A DNA stretch of 51,391 bases from assembly GCA_934590325.1 (NCBI GenBank), contig CAKTOW010000015.1, positions 1 to 51,391 of the forward strand. Reading direction: 5' to 3'. Made by a program: the position numbers and the translations under genes. Shown here piece by piece: positions 27,830-36,831 of this stretch (positions within the stretch are counted from its first letter, which is position 1; each line of letters opens with the position of its first letter). Under the pieces are notes generated by a model, which searched no databases, was not told the origin of the DNA, and saw only the letters and a list, made by a program, of their open reading frames with translations. This DNA is from an uncultured Oscillospiraceae bacterium. Lineage in GTDB: Bacteria > Bacillota > Clostridia > Oscillospirales > Oscillospiraceae.

Positions 27830-28804
27830 TCAGTTCTGATACGCGGCGTGCCACCGGCTGTCCAGGGGATAGCAGGCCAGGGACTCTCCGTCCAGGTCCT
27901 CGCGGTGCATGCCCACAGCGGCCACATGGCCGCTGTCGTAGGTGGTGTAGTAATACACCCCGGTGTCGGCGTTGCAGCAGGAGGTGTACAGCGTCAGCTC
28001 GCACGCCCCGTCCGCCAGCACGCAGCAGCCGCGCTGCTGCGCCGCCGCCCCCAGGATGTGGAACAGCTGGCTGACGCTCTCTCCCTCCCCCTCCCCGGAA
28101 ACGCTGTTCATACGGGTGAAGGCCGCCCGCACGAACCGGGACTGGGAGGACAGGTCGCCGGGCAGCCCCATAGCGCCCATGCCCCGGCTGTACTCCTCCA
28201 GCGGCAGAGCGGGCGCAAAGCGGTTTTCCGGCGGGTTCGGGGACAGGTGGGCGTAGTTGTTCAGGGCGAAAAGCTGCAGCGGGAAGGGCGGCTCGTTGGT
28301 CAGCACACCCGCCGGGTCGTCGTGGATGCGCAGCCCCTCCGCCGTCTGCTCCACCGCCACGCAGCGGTGTCGATCCGCCAGCAGCCAGTGGAGCTTCGCC
28401 GGGGGCAGGCCGGGGAGAAAGCCCTCGTCGGTGATGTGGACATCCTCCAGCAGGGCGCAGGCCTCATCCGCCGTGGCGCAGCGCCCCAGCAGCCAGGGTA
28501 TCAGCTCAAACTGGGTCACGTTTGTCCTGCCCGGCACTTCTGGGGCGTAGACCGCGCTGCGGACGAAGTTCAGCCCCGCGATGCACAGGCCCTTCTCGTT
28601 CACCGCGTCGTAGTACAAGGGATAGCTTGCCTGCACCGAGGCCATGCCGATCATGGCATAGTGACAGGGCATATCCTCCATGTGCCGCATGGGCAGGGGA
28701 AAATGCCGGGGCGTCACCGTCACCTGCTCGCCGAAGCCCCGCTCGTAGTCCAGGTTGCGCCCGAAGTAGAAGCACTTTGTCTGATATGTGGCCGCTGTGC
28801 ACAT
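27830..28804 (-). CDS. bsh: choloylglycine (bile salt) hydrolase family protein
   Basis: A 324-residue Ntn hydrolase. The catalytic nucleophile Cys2 becomes N-terminal after removal of Met1; Arg16 and Asp19 in GRNLDYE and the asparagine in LTNEPPF complete the family active site. Such enzymes deconjugate bile salts, or in some branches cleave penicillin V or acyl-homoserine lactones. AAAGGAGG lies 8 nt before the ATG. It lies 15 nt after the LysR gene, so the two are probably co-transcribed. The exact substrate is not certain. Confidence 0.85.
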   Translation of the reverse strand: MCTAATYQTKCFYFGRNLDYERGFGEQVTVTPRHFPLPMRHMEDMPCHYAMIGMASVQASYPLYYDAVNEKGLCIAGLNFVRSAVYAPEVPGRTNVTQFELIPWLLGRCATADEACALLEDVHITDEGFLPGLPPAKLHWLLADRHRCVAVEQTAEGLRIHDDPAGVLTNEPPFPLQLFALNNYAHLSPNPPENRFAPALPLEEYSRGMGAMGLPGDLSSQSRFVRAAFTRMNSVSGEGEGESVSQLFHILGAAAQQRGCCVLADGACELTLYTSCCNADTGVYYYTTYDSGHVAAVGMHREDLDGESLACYPLDSRWHAAYQN

Positions 28805-28819
28805 GGCCGTAGCCTCCTT

Positions 28820-29686
28820 TTACTTTTTGTCGGTCTGCCGGGCCGGGTACTGCCGCTTCAGGAAGGAGAGGAAATACCGGGCGGCGCTGTTGGCCGGGGG
28901 CGGGGACTTCACCGCCGCGCCCAGGCTGCGGAACATGGGCTCCGTCAGGGGGATGACCCGCACCTGCCCCTCGTAGCCTACCAGGGAGAAGGCGGACAGC
29001 ACAGACACGCCCAGCCCCGCGGCCACCATGGACAGTATGGCTGCATCGTCGGAGGCCGTCACCTCCAGCCGGGTGGTGTCCGGCGGCAGAAGGCGGGTCA
29101 CGTACTGCTCCGGGCAGGAGAGGAAGGTCTCCTGCAGCAGGCGGTCCAGGGAGATGGTCTCCTCCGTCCAGGGGAAGTCCGGGGGCACCACCGCCACCAG
29201 GGGCGCGTCCGTCAGCGGCGTCCAGTAGAAGCCCTTGCCGCAGGATTCCTCCACCAGCGCAATGTGTACCCGCTCCTCCTCCAGCGCCGCAGCCAGCTCG
29301 TAGCCGCCCACCAGCACGTCCACCTTGATCTCCGGATGGAGCTTGCGGAACTTCTGCAGCAGCTCGGGCAGGCGCGCCCGGGCGATGCTGGCAAAGCAGC
29401 CTATCCGCAGGATGCGGCTGTACTGCTCGCCCTGGGCGGCGGCCTCCTGGCGGAGGGCGTCGCTGGCGGCGAGATAGTTCTGTATATAGGGCAGCAGGTG
29501 TTCCCCCTCCTCGGAGAGCCGCACGCCGTGGCTGCTGCGCACCAGCAGGGTGCAGCCCAGCTCCGCCTCCAGCTTGTTCACCAGGTGGGTCATAGCGGAC
29601 TGGGTATAGCCCAGCTGCGCCGTGGCTTTTCCGAAGCTGCCGCACTGTACCGCGGTCAGCAGTGCCCGCAGCTTTTTGTCATCCAT
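28820..29686 (-). CDS. LysR-family transcriptional regulator
   Basis: A 288-residue regulator with an N-terminal winged helix-turn-helix (CGSFGKATAQLGYTQSAMTHLVNKLEAELG, split) and a C-terminal effector-binding domain of the periplasmic-binding-protein type. It is co-directional with the bile salt hydrolase just downstream and divergent from brnQ, so it may control either. The effector is unknown. Confidence 0.9.
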   Translation of the reverse strand: MDDKKLRALLTAVQCGSFGKATAQLGYTQSAMTHLVNKLEAELGCTLLVRSSHGVRLSEEGEHLLPYIQNYLAASDALRQEAAAQGEQYSRILRIGCFASIARARLPELLQKFRKLHPEIKVDVLVGGYELAAALEEERVHIALVEESCGKGFYWTPLTDAPLVAVVPPDFPWTEETISLDRLLQETFLSCPEQYVTRLLPPDTTRLEVTASDDAAILSMVAAGLGVSVLSAFSLVGYEGQVRVIPLTEPMFRSLGAAVKSPPPANSAARYFLSFLKRQYPARQTDKK

Positions 29687-29822
29687 ATAATGGGCCTCGC
29701 TTTCACACTTTACACAAAAAATGCCGGAATATTTTTCAATATATCACAAGGGAAGTAGGCTTTCAATGACGGCAATGTAAACTTTCCGCTAACGATATGG
29801 AAAAATCTGCAAGGAGATTTGT

Positions 29823-29987
29823 ATGCCATCAATTTTATTGATGGCCCATTCGATAATCGTCATTTCCGTGATCATGAAAAAAATGATACTCTATATGCAC
29901 AGGTTGCAACGCGCTATCAGGAGAGGTTGCAGCCGCGCGCCGCACTCGGCGGCGCGGGAACATGAGAGAAGAAATGGAGTATCAAAA
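29823..29987 (+). promoter_or_regulatory. Ile/Leu/Val-rich leader reading frame upstream of brnQ
   Basis: An ATG at 29823 with AAGGAGAT 4 nt upstream opens a frame whose first 26 codons include 11 for Ile, Leu or Val (MPSILLMAHSIIVISVI...), using AT-rich codons such as ATA, TTA and TTG that are rare in the neighbours. A hairpin follows at 29933-29957 (CCGCGC-GCCG/CGGC-GGCGCGG). The frame stays open into brnQ, so it is either a regulatory leader peptide sensing branched-chain amino acids or an N-terminal extension. BrnQ proteins normally start at the later MTGQKKG position. I infer attenuation-type control. Confidence 0.45.
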
Positions 29988-31298
29988 ATGACGGGACAGA
30001 AGAAGGGTCGCTCGGTGAGCGACATCATCGTGGTGGGATTCGCGCTGTTTTCCATGTTTTTCGGCGCGGGCAATGTGATCTTCCCGCCCTTTCTGGGCAT
30101 GGAGGCGGGCAGCCAGTGGCTGGCGGGCTTCTCCGCCTACTTTATCGCGGACATCGGCCTGGCCATGCTGGGCCTGTTCGCCCTGCTGCGGGTAGGCAGC
30201 AGCGAGGCCGTACTGCAGCGGGTGGGCAAGGTGCCCGCCGAGGTGCTGATGTGCGTCATCATCCTGTGCATCGGCCCCATGGTGGCCATCCCCCGCACCT
30301 CCGCCAGCACGTATGAAATGGCTATCGCGCCCAACATCTCCGGTGTGTCGCCGGTGGTGTTCTCGGTGCTGTTCTTCGCGGTGATTCTGGCGCTGTGCAT
30401 CAAGGAGTCCGCCGTGGTGGACATCGTGGGCAAGGTCCTGACGCCGCTGCTGCTGGTGGGCCTGTTCGCCATCATCATCAAGGGCATCGTCACCCCCCTG
30501 GGCGACATCGCCCTGCCCCAGATCGACAATGTGGCCGTCACCGGCATCAAGGCCGGGTACCAGACCATGGACGCACTGGCGGCGCTGCCCTTCGGCATCA
30601 TCATTCTGCAGAGCGTCGCGGCCAAGGGCTATCACCGCGGCCGCCAGCAGTTCCGCACCGTGGGCGGCGCGGCGGTACTGGCCGGCGTGCTGCTGCTGGC
30701 GGTGTACATGGGGCTGGCCTATCTGGGCGCCACCGTGTCCGGCCAGTACACGGCCTCCATCGGCCGCGCGGCGCTGATCATGGCCATCGTGGAGTCCCTG
30801 ATGGGCAAGGCCGGTATGGTCATCTTCGGCATCGTGGTGGGCCTGGCCTGCGTCACCACCGCCATCGCGCTGAGCAGCTCCGCCGCCGCCTATTTCGCCG
30901 AGCTGTGCCGCAACAAGGTGTCCTACAAGGCCTTCGTGGTGGTCATCTGCGTGTTCAGCGCCGTGGTGTCCAACCTGGGTCTGGACCGCATCGTATCCAT
31001 CGCCGCGCCGGTACTGGATGTAGTATATCCCCCCGCGCTGGTGCTTATTTGCATCTCGCTGCTTATTCCCAAAGTCCATGACTTCGTCAGCCGCGGCGCC
31101 GCCGCCGGTGCGCTGGTCGCCAGTGTGCTGTGCACCCTGGACAGCTACGGCGTGAACATCCCCGCGGTGCGGGAGCTTCCCCTGTACGGCATGGGGCTGG
31201 GCTGGGTACTGCCCGCCGTGGCCTGCGGCGTGGCGGCCTACGCCATCTCCCGGCTGCCCTCCGTGCAGCGCGCGGAGAAAACGGCGCGGGAGCACTGA
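29988..31298 (+). CDS. brnQ: branched-chain amino acid:cation symporter BrnQ
   Basis: A 436-residue membrane transporter with about twelve helices and the family signature FFGAGNVIFPPFLG near the N-terminus. It imports Leu, Ile and Val with sodium or protons. The ATG at 29988 has a GGAG site 8 nt upstream and gives the usual family N-terminus. The window also carries a liv ABC importer, so the cell has two routes for these amino acids. Confidence 0.9.
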   Translation: MTGQKKGRSVSDIIVVGFALFSMFFGAGNVIFPPFLGMEAGSQWLAGFSAYFIADIGLAMLGLFALLRVGSSEAVLQRVGKVPAEVLMCVIILCIGPMVAIPRTSASTYEMAIAPNISGVSPVVFSVLFFAVILALCIKESAVVDIVGKVLTPLLLVGLFAIIIKGIVTPLGDIALPQIDNVAVTGIKAGYQTMDALAALPFGIIILQSVAAKGYHRGRQQFRTVGGAAVLAGVLLLAVYMGLAYLGATVSGQYTASIGRAALIMAIVESLMGKAGMVIFGIVVGLACVTTAIALSSSAAAYFAELCRNKVSYKAFVVVICVFSAVVSNLGLDRIVSIAAPVLDVVYPPALVLICISLLIPKVHDFVSRGAAAGALVASVLCTLDSYGVNIPAVRELPLYGMGLGWVLPAVACGVAAYAISRLPSVQRAEKTAREH

Positions 31299-31321
31299 GC
31301 CGACAAAAACGCTTTCTCCCT

Positions 31322-31354
31322 GGGCGGAGCCGCACGATCGCGGCGGCTCCGCCC
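31322..31354 (+). terminator. GC-rich hairpin after brnQ
   Basis: A perfect 12-bp stem, GGGCGGAGCCGC/GCGGCTCCGCCC, just after the brnQ stop, followed by a CT-rich tract rather than a T run. Probable but weak terminator. Confidence 0.5.
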
Positions 31355-31376
31355 TCTCTCCTATCTCTGCGCGCTG

Positions 31377-31405
31377 TTGACAGACGCGGAAGAGTGGTTT
31401 ACAAT
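31377..31405 (+). promoter_or_regulatory. strong promoter of the TM1266/ABC operon
   Basis: Perfect -35 TTGACA (31377-31382), 17-nt spacer, -10 TACAAT (31400-31405). Confidence 0.8.
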
Positions 31406-31411
31406 AGAACT

Positions 31412-31522
31412 GCTGCTGACGTCGAAAGTACGCTTGAGACAGAAGATGCGCCATAAGTCATCTGCACCCGCTGCGGCGGGTGCCGTGGTCGTGTCGCGGT
31501 GGCGGCGCGGCTTTTTTATTTT
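31412..31522 (+). promoter_or_regulatory. structured leader of the TM1266/ABC operon
   Basis: The leader contains two consecutive hairpins, AGATG/CATCT (about 31441-31460) and GCACCCGC/GCGGGTGC (about 31463-31482), then a GC-rich segment ending in a T run before the ribosome site. This is the layout of a cis-regulatory RNA with a terminator, but I could not match it to TPP, cobalamin, THF or other riboswitch cores that I know. Confidence 0.4.
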
Positions 31523-31540
31523 TTCCGGGAGGTATCTGCT

Positions 31541-31795
31541 ATGGAAGAAACGCGGGTGGCGCTCATGGGCATCATCGTGGAGAACGAGGACGCCGTGGCG
31601 GCGCTGAACCAGCTGCTGCACGGGTGCAGCGGCTACATCATCGGGCGCATGGGCGTGCCCTACCGGGCCCGGGGCGTCAACATCATCTCCGTGGTGCTGG
31701 ACGCACCCCAGGACGTGATCTCCGCCCTCAGCGGTAAGATCGGGCGGCTGGAGGGCGTCAGCGTCAAGACACAGTACGCGAAAATGGGCGAATGA
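31541..31795 (+). CDS. TM1266-family putative iron-hydrogenase system regulator
   Basis: An 84-residue ACT-like protein of the TM1266 family (motifs MGIIVENEDAV, YIIGRMGVPYR, VNIISVVLDAPQDVISALSGK). Family members are annotated as iron-only hydrogenase system regulators, although their action is not settled. The ATG at 31541 follows GGGAGG. It is the first gene of the ABC importer operon, which suggests a sensory or regulatory link to it. Confidence 0.8.
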   Translation: MEETRVALMGIIVENEDAVAALNQLLHGCSGYIIGRMGVPYRARGVNIISVVLDAPQDVISALSGKIGRLEGVSVKTQYAKMGE

Positions 31796-31838
31796 CGCCC
31801 ATTGCGGCTATATTTTTCTCACGAGAGGAGCAAGACAC

Positions 31839-32843
31839 ATGAAAAAGATCGTTTCCCTGCTGCTGGCACTGGTGCTGGTGCTGTCCCTGGCCGCCTGCGG
31901 CCAGAAGGAGATCGACACGACCCCGGCGGACGACACCCCGGCGGAGAAGGTCACCATCCGGCTGGGCGGGCTGAAGGGCCCCACCTCCATGGGCATGGTG
32001 AAGCTGCTGGCGGACGCCGGGACCGGCGATACCGCCAACGAGTACGCCTTCACCATGGCGGCCTCCGCCAATGAGCTGACGCCCCAGCTGGTGCAGGGCG
32101 AGTTGGACATCCTGGCGGTGCCCGCCAACGTGGCCTCCATCCTGTACAACCAGACCGAGGGCGGCGTACAGCTGCTGGCGGTGGGCACTCTGGGTGTGCT
32201 GTACATCGTGGAAAAGGGCGGCGAGACCGTGACGGACATCGCCTCCCTCAACGGCAAGACCATCTACGCCACCGGCAAGGGCGCCACGCCGGAGTACGCC
32301 CTGACCTATCTGCTGAGCCAGCACGGCCTGACCCTGGGCGAGGACGTGCAGGTGGAGTGGAAGAGCGAGCCCACGGAGATCGTGGCGCTGATGGCGGAGC
32401 AGGACAACGCCGTGGCCATGCTGCCCCAGCCCTTCGTCACCGTGGCGCAGGGGCAGGTGGAGGGTCTGCGGGTGGCGCTGGACCTGACGGCGGAATGGGA
32501 CGCGCTGGACAACGGCAGCCGGCTCATCACCTCTGTCCTGGTGGCGCGCAAGGCCTTTGCCGATGAGCACCCGGAGGCCGTAGCGGCCTTTCTGACCGAG
32601 TACGCCGCCAGCACGGACTTCGCCAACACGAACCCGGCGGACGCCGCCGCGCTGGTGGAGGAGTACGGCATCGTCAAGGCCGCCGTGGCGGAGAAGGCGC
32701 TGCCCTACTGCAACCTGGTGTGCATCACCGGTGTGGACATGAAGATCGCCGCGGACGGATACCTCAAGACCCTGTACGACCTGAAGCCGGAGGCCGTGGG
32801 TGGCGCCATGCCCGACGACGGCTTCTACTGGATGGACGCATGA
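31839..32843 (+). CDS. ABC transporter substrate-binding lipoprotein (SsuA/THI5-like)
   Basis: A 334-residue lipoprotein (lipobox LAAC, Cys20) of the type II periplasmic-binding-protein fold seen in nitrate, sulfonate and pyrimidine-precursor transporters. It binds its ligand outside the membrane and hands it to the permease encoded next. The stop overlaps the permease start by 4 nt. The substrate is unknown. Confidence 0.82.
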   Translation: MKKIVSLLLALVLVLSLAACGQKEIDTTPADDTPAEKVTIRLGGLKGPTSMGMVKLLADAGTGDTANEYAFTMAASANELTPQLVQGELDILAVPANVASILYNQTEGGVQLLAVGTLGVLYIVEKGGETVTDIASLNGKTIYATGKGATPEYALTYLLSQHGLTLGEDVQVEWKSEPTEIVALMAEQDNAVAMLPQPFVTVAQGQVEGLRVALDLTAEWDALDNGSRLITSVLVARKAFADEHPEAVAAFLTEYAASTDFANTNPADAAALVEEYGIVKAAVAEKALPYCNLVCITGVDMKIAADGYLKTLYDLKPEAVGGAMPDDGFYWMDA

Positions 32844-33598
32844 ATGTGAAGACGTGGCAGCGGCTGGCTGCGGCGGCGCTGGCGCTGCTGGTATGGCAGG
32901 CCGCGTCCATGGCCGTGGGGTCGGCGCTGCTGCTGCCCTCTCCGGTGAAGGTGCTGGCGCACCTGGCGGCGCTGGTGCCCACGGCGGGATTCTGGCGTGC
33001 GGTGGCCTTCAGCTTCTGCCGCATCGCCGGGGGCTTCGCCCTGGCGCTGGTGCTGGCGGCGGCGCTGGCCTTCGCCGCCGGGCGATGGCCCATATTGGAC
33101 GTGCTGCTGCAGCCCTACGTGCTGGCGGTGAAGTCCGTGCCTGTGGCGTCGTTCATCATTCTGGCGCTGATATGGATGGACACGGCCGCCCTGCCGCTGT
33201 TCATATCGTTTTTAATGGTGTTCCCCATTCTGTACACCAACATACTGCAGGGCATCCGCAGTGCCGACGCCCAGCTGACGGAGATGGCATGCACATTCCG
33301 GGTGCCCTGGCGGCGGCAGGTGCGCAGTATCCTGCTGCCGGCGGTGGAGCCGTTCCTGCTGGCGGGCTGCGCCACGGCGCTGGGCATGAGCTGGAAGGCC
33401 GGGGTGGCCGCCGAGGTCATCGGCGTGGTGGGCGGCTCGCTGGGCGAGCGGCTCTACGACGCGAAGATCTACCTGCAGACCGCCGACCTGCTGGCCTGGA
33501 CGGTGGTCATCGTGGCGCTGAGCGCGGCCTTCGAGCGCCTGGTGCTGGCGCTGCTGCGGCGCGGCCTGCGGGCGCTGGAAAGGGGGCGGCGGAGATGA
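32840..33598 (+). CDS. ABC transporter permease (SsuC-like)
   Basis: A 252-residue permease with about six helices and a SsuC/TauC-type ATPase-coupling loop (EMACTFRVPWRRQ). It starts at ATG 32840, overlapping the preceding stop, and overlaps the ATPase gene by 4 nt. It forms the channel of this importer. Confidence 0.87.
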   Translation: MNVKTWQRLAAAALALLVWQAASMAVGSALLLPSPVKVLAHLAALVPTAGFWRAVAFSFCRIAGGFALALVLAAALAFAAGRWPILDVLLQPYVLAVKSVPVASFIILALIWMDTAALPLFISFLMVFPILYTNILQGIRSADAQLTEMACTFRVPWRRQVRSILLPAVEPFLLAGCATALGMSWKAGVAAEVIGVVGGSLGERLYDAKIYLQTADLLAWTVVIVALSAAFERLVLALLRRGLRALERGRRR

Positions 33599-34161
33599 TC
33601 GGTATACAGCGGCTGTGCAAAAGCTTTGACGGGCGGACCGTGCTGGAGGATGTGAGCCTGACGCTGGCGGAGGGCGCGGTGCTGTGCCTGATGGCGCCCT
33701 CCGGACGGGGCAAGACCACGCTGCTGCGGTGCATCGCGGGGCTGGAAAAGTCCGACAGCGGCACCGTCACCGGGCTGCCGGAGCGGGTCGGCTTCGTGTT
33801 CCAGGAGGACCGCCTGTGTCCCGGACTGGACCCGGTGGAGAATGTGCGGCTGGTCACCGGGCGCACCATGACCACGGCGGAGATCGAGAGCCACCTGATG
33901 GAGCTGGGGCTGGGCGGCTGCCTGCGCCAGCCGGCGGAGGAGCTGTCCGGCGGACAGCGGCGGCGGGCGGCCATCGCCCGGGCGGTGTGCTACGGCGGCG
34001 GGCTGCTGCTGTTGGACGAGCCCTTCAAGGGCCTGGACGGTGCCGCCCGCGACGACGCGGCGCGGTACATCCTGCGGCACCGGAACGGCGCAGCGGTGCT
34101 GTGCGTCACCCACGGCCGGGAGGACGCGGCGGCGCTGGGCGCGGAGATCATAGAACTGTAA
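33595..34161 (+). CDS. ABC transporter ATP-binding protein
   Basis: A 188-residue, rather short ATPase (relatives are about 240) with Walker A APSGRGKTT, Q-loop VFQED, signature LSGGQRRR, Walker B LLLDEPFKGLD and the H-loop in CVTHGRED. It ends soon after the H-loop, so it keeps only the core domain. It powers the importer encoded by the two preceding genes. Confidence 0.9.
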   Translation: MIGIQRLCKSFDGRTVLEDVSLTLAEGAVLCLMAPSGRGKTTLLRCIAGLEKSDSGTVTGLPERVGFVFQEDRLCPGLDPVENVRLVTGRTMTTAEIESHLMELGLGGCLRQPAEELSGGQRRRAAIARAVCYGGGLLLLDEPFKGLDGAARDDAARYILRHRNGAAVLCVTHGREDAAALGAEIIEL

Positions 34162-34196
34162 AAAAGAGGGACGGCCGGAAAGGCCGTCCCTCTTTT
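34162..34196 (+). terminator. terminator of the ABC operon
   Basis: AAAAGAGGGACGGCC-loop-GGCCGTCCCTCTTTT, a long symmetric hairpin with T run. Confidence 0.88.
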
Positions 34197-34200
34197 GCGT

Positions 34201-34233
34201 AAAAAGCAGCCCCCGGCTCCGCCGGGGGCTGCT
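34201..34233 (-). terminator. terminator of proBA
   Basis: AGCAGCCCCCGGC-tcc-GCCGGGGGCTGCT followed on the minus strand by a T run just after the proA stop. Confidence 0.85.
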
Positions 34234-34243
34234 CTTCGTGCAG

Positions 34244-35506
34244 TTATCGTATCTGGCCGCTGCCGCGGGCCACGTACTTATAGGTAGTCAGTTCGTCCAG
34301 ACCCATGGGACCGCGGGCGTGGAGCTTCTGGGTGGAGATGCCCATCTCGCAGCCCAGGCCGAACTCTCCGCCGTCGGTGAACCGGGTGGAGGCGTTGACG
34401 TACACGGCGGCGCTGTCGGTGTCGCGGATGAAGCGTTCGGCGTGGTCGGGGGTCTCGGTGACGATGGCATCGCTGTGGTGGGTGGAGTGGGCCATGATGT
34501 GGGCGATGGCCTCGTCCACGCTGTCCACCACCTTCACCGCCAGGATGTAGTTGAGAAACTCCGTGTCGAAGTCCTTCTCCCCGGCGGGGGTGCCGGGGAT
34601 GACGGCGGCGGCACGGGTATCCAGCCGCAGCTCCACGGGGACCTTCCCGGCAGCGGCGCGGTCGTCCACCAGGCGCTTTTTCAGCCGGGGCAGGAACGCC
34701 TGCGCCACGGCGCTGTGTACCAGCAGCACCTCCTCCGCGTTGCAGACGGAGGGACGGCTGGCCTTGGCGTTCTCCACGATGTTCAGCGCCATGTCCAGGT
34801 CGGCGCTGTCGTCCACGTACACGTGGCAGATGCCGGTGCCGGTCTCGATACAGGGGACGGTGGCCCCGGCCACGCAGGCGCGGATGAGCCCGGCGCCGCC
34901 CCGGGGGATCAGCAGGTCCACCAGGCCCTTGGCGGTCATGATGTCCGTGGCGGACTGGTGAGTGGTGTCGTCCACGATGTTCAGTATCTCCGGGTCGCCG
35001 CCGGCGGCGGAAATGCCCGCCTTCAGGGCGTCCACGATGGTTCGTGCGGTGCGGTAGGCCTCCTTGCCGCTGCGCAGCACGCAGACGTTGCCGGACTTCA
35101 GTGTCAGGGCCGCCGCGTCGGAGGTGACGTTGGGACGGCTCTCATAGATAATGGACACCAGGCCCAGGGGCACCTGTATCTTCTGTATCACAAGGCCGTT
35201 GGGGCGCTTTACCTCCGCCAGCACCCGTCCCGTGTGGTCGGGCAGGGCGGCGATGGCGCGGACACCGTCGGCCATACCGGCCAGGCGGTCGTGGTCCAGC
35301 CGCAGGCGGTCCAGCATCACGTCGGTGATGTGTCCCCGTGCGGCGGCCATGTCCGCGTCATTCTGCGCCAGGATGGCGTCCTCGTGGGCCATAAGGCTGT
35401 CCGCCATGGACAGCAGCAGCCTGTTCTTGCCCGCCTCGTCCAGGGCGGTCAGGCTGCCCCGGGCAGCCCGTGTCTTCTTCAGTATATCGATAGTGGTCAT
35501 AGTCAC
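34244..35506 (-). CDS. proA: gamma-glutamyl phosphate reductase
   Basis: A 420-residue aldehyde-dehydrogenase-fold enzyme that reduces gamma-glutamyl phosphate to glutamate semialdehyde with NADPH in proline synthesis. The catalytic cysteine lies in [10 protein letters not shown], and the [11 protein letters not shown] and PRGGAGLIR motifs are conserved. Its ATG overlaps the proB stop by 4 nt. Confidence 0.95.
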   Translation of the reverse strand: MTMTTIDILKKTRAARGSLTALDEAGKNRLLLSMADSLMAHEDAILAQNDADMAAARGHITDVMLDRLRLDHDRLAGMADGVRAIAALPDHTGRVLAEVKRPNGLVIQKIQVPLGLVSIIYESRPNVTSDAAALTLKSGNVCVLRSGKEAYRTARTIVDALKAGISAAGGDPEILNIVDDTTHQSATDIMTAKGLVDLLIPRGGAGLIRACVAGATVPCIETGTGICHVYVDDSADLDMALNIVENAKASRPSVCNAEEVLLVHSAVAQAFLPRLKKRLVDDRAAAGKVPVELRLDTRAAAVIPGTPAGEKDFDTEFLNYILAVKVVDSVDEAIAHIMAHSTHHSDAIVTETPDHAERFIRDTDSAAVYVNASTRFTDGGEFGLGCEMGISTQKLHARGPMGLDELTTYKYVARGSGQIR

Positions 35507-36285
35507 TGCTCCTTTGCAAGAAATCGGGTGCCCACGTTCTTCCCGGCGGCGATGTCGTACAGCAGCTGGGGCTTGCTGCCGTTGGCGATGACCATTTCAC
35601 AGCCCGCGGCGGTGACGATCTGCGCCGCCTTCAGCTTGGTGGCCATGCCGCCGGTGCCCAGGGCGCTGCCGCTGCCGCCGCCCAGGGCCAGGATGTGCTC
35701 GTCCACGGCGGGCACCACGGGGATCAGCCGGGCGCCCGCGTCCCTGTGGGGGTCGCCGTCGTACAGGCCGTCGATGTCGCTGAGCAATATCAGCAGGTCG
35801 GCGTGTACCGCCGCCGCCACGATGGCCGAGAGCGTGTCGTTCTCGCCGATGGTGTTCTCCACGCCCACCTCGTCGGTGGCCACGGTGTCGTTCTCATTGA
35901 TGACAGGCAGGGCGCCCAGCTCCAGCAGGCGGAAAATGGTATTGCGCATATTGCGGCTGCGCTGCTCGCTCTTCACATCCTCGCCGGTGAGCAGCACCTG
36001 CGCCACCGTGTGGTTATACTCGTTGAACAGCTTGTCGTAGGTATACATCAGCTCGCACTGGCCCACGGCGGCCGCAGCCTGCTTGGTGGGCATGTCCTTA
36101 GGTCGTCCCGGGAGGTTCAGCTTGCCCACGCCCATACCGATGGCGCCGGAGGACACCAGAATGATCTCGTGCCCAGCGTTCTTCAGGTCGCTGAGGACCT
36201 TGCACAGGGACTCCATCCGCTGGATGTTCAGACGCCCGGTGGCGTGCGCCAGCGTCGAGGTGCCCACCTTCACAGTGATACGCAT
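35503..36285 (-). CDS. proB: glutamate 5-kinase (short form without PUA domain)
   Basis: A 260-residue amino-acid kinase that phosphorylates glutamate in the first step of proline synthesis. Motifs are [27 protein letters not shown] and GTGGMATKL. It lacks the C-terminal PUA domain of the roughly 370-residue forms. The ATG at 36285 follows GGGAGGG by 7 nt; the longer frame to 36714 runs through a promoter region and another gene. Confidence 0.94.
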   Translation of the reverse strand: MRITVKVGTSTLAHATGRLNIQRMESLCKVLSDLKNAGHEIILVSSGAIGMGVGKLNLPGRPKDMPTKQAAAAVGQCELMYTYDKLFNEYNHTVAQVLLTGEDVKSEQRSRNMRNTIFRLLELGALPVINENDTVATDEVGVENTIGENDTLSAIVAAAVHADLLILLSDIDGLYDGDPHRDAGARLIPVVPAVDEHILALGGGSGSALGTGGMATKLKAAQIVTAAGCEMVIANGSKPQLLYDIAAGKNVGTRFLAKEQ

Positions 36286-36346
36286 ATACAGACCCTCCCT
36301 TGGGAAACGTTCCTCCTCCCCGCATATGGCGGGGATATTTGGGGCT

Positions 36347-36375
36347 ATTATACTACTAATCCGGTGGTATGGAAA
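36347..36375 (-). promoter_or_regulatory. proBA promoter
   Basis: -35 TTTCCA (36375-36370), 17-nt spacer, -10 TATAAT (36352-36347) reading leftward. Confidence 0.6.
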
Positions 36376-36387
36376 GAAAAATTTTGC

Positions 36388-36417
36388 TTGACAGGTGCTA
36401 AGAACGCATGTTATGCT
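36388..36417 (+). promoter_or_regulatory. promoter and putative operator of the GntR-ABC operon
   Basis: -35 TTGACA (36388-36393), 18-nt spacer, -10 TATGCT (36412-36417). The palindrome GCATgttATGC overlaps the -10, and a further CGCATAATAC occurs downstream, so a YtrA-type repressor could bind here and control its own operon. Confidence 0.65.
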
Positions 36418-36468
36418 AACTGTACCAACACGCATAATACACTTGATACGGAAAGGAGTGCGTAGGAC

Positions 36469-36831
36469 ATGATCGTACTGGACTACCGGGACAGCCGCCC
36501 CCTGTACCAGCAGGTGAAGGACAGCCTTCGCCGCATGATGCTGACGGGTCTGCTGGCCCCGGAGGAAAAGCTGCCCTCCGTGCGCTCTCTGGCCACACAG
36601 CTGGCCATCAACCCCAACACCATCCAGCGCGCGTATGCCGAGCTGGAGGCGGAGGGCTACATCTACTCCGTCACCGGCAAGGGGAGCTTTGTCTCCGCAG
36701 GGGACGGAGAGCACCGGCGGCGCATACAGGAGCTGGCGGCACAGGTGGTGCCTGCGCTGGAGGAGCTGAAAAGTCTGGGCTATACACGGGAGCAGCTGCT
36801 GCAGCTGTGGGAAGGAGGAAACGCAACATGA
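36469..36831 (+). CDS. YtrA-type GntR-family transcriptional regulator
   Basis: A 120-residue regulator: GntR winged helix (LPSVRSLATQLAINPNTIQRAYAELEAEGY, split) and the short C-terminal dimerisation helices typical of the YtrA subfamily. Such proteins repress adjacent ABC exporter genes, often responding to cell-wall antibiotics. The stop overlaps the ABC ATPase start by 4 nt. Confidence 0.9.
   Translation: MIVLDYRDSRPLYQQVKDSLRRMMLTGLLAPEEKLPSVRSLATQLAINPNTIQRAYAELEAEGYIYSVTGKGSFVSAGDGEHRRRIQELAAQVVPALEELKSLGYTREQLLQLWEGGNAT

Noticed and set aside
36286..36468. T-box or riboswitch in front of proBA
   Set aside because: The leader is only about 55 nt from the predicted promoter and shows no T-box or riboswitch core.
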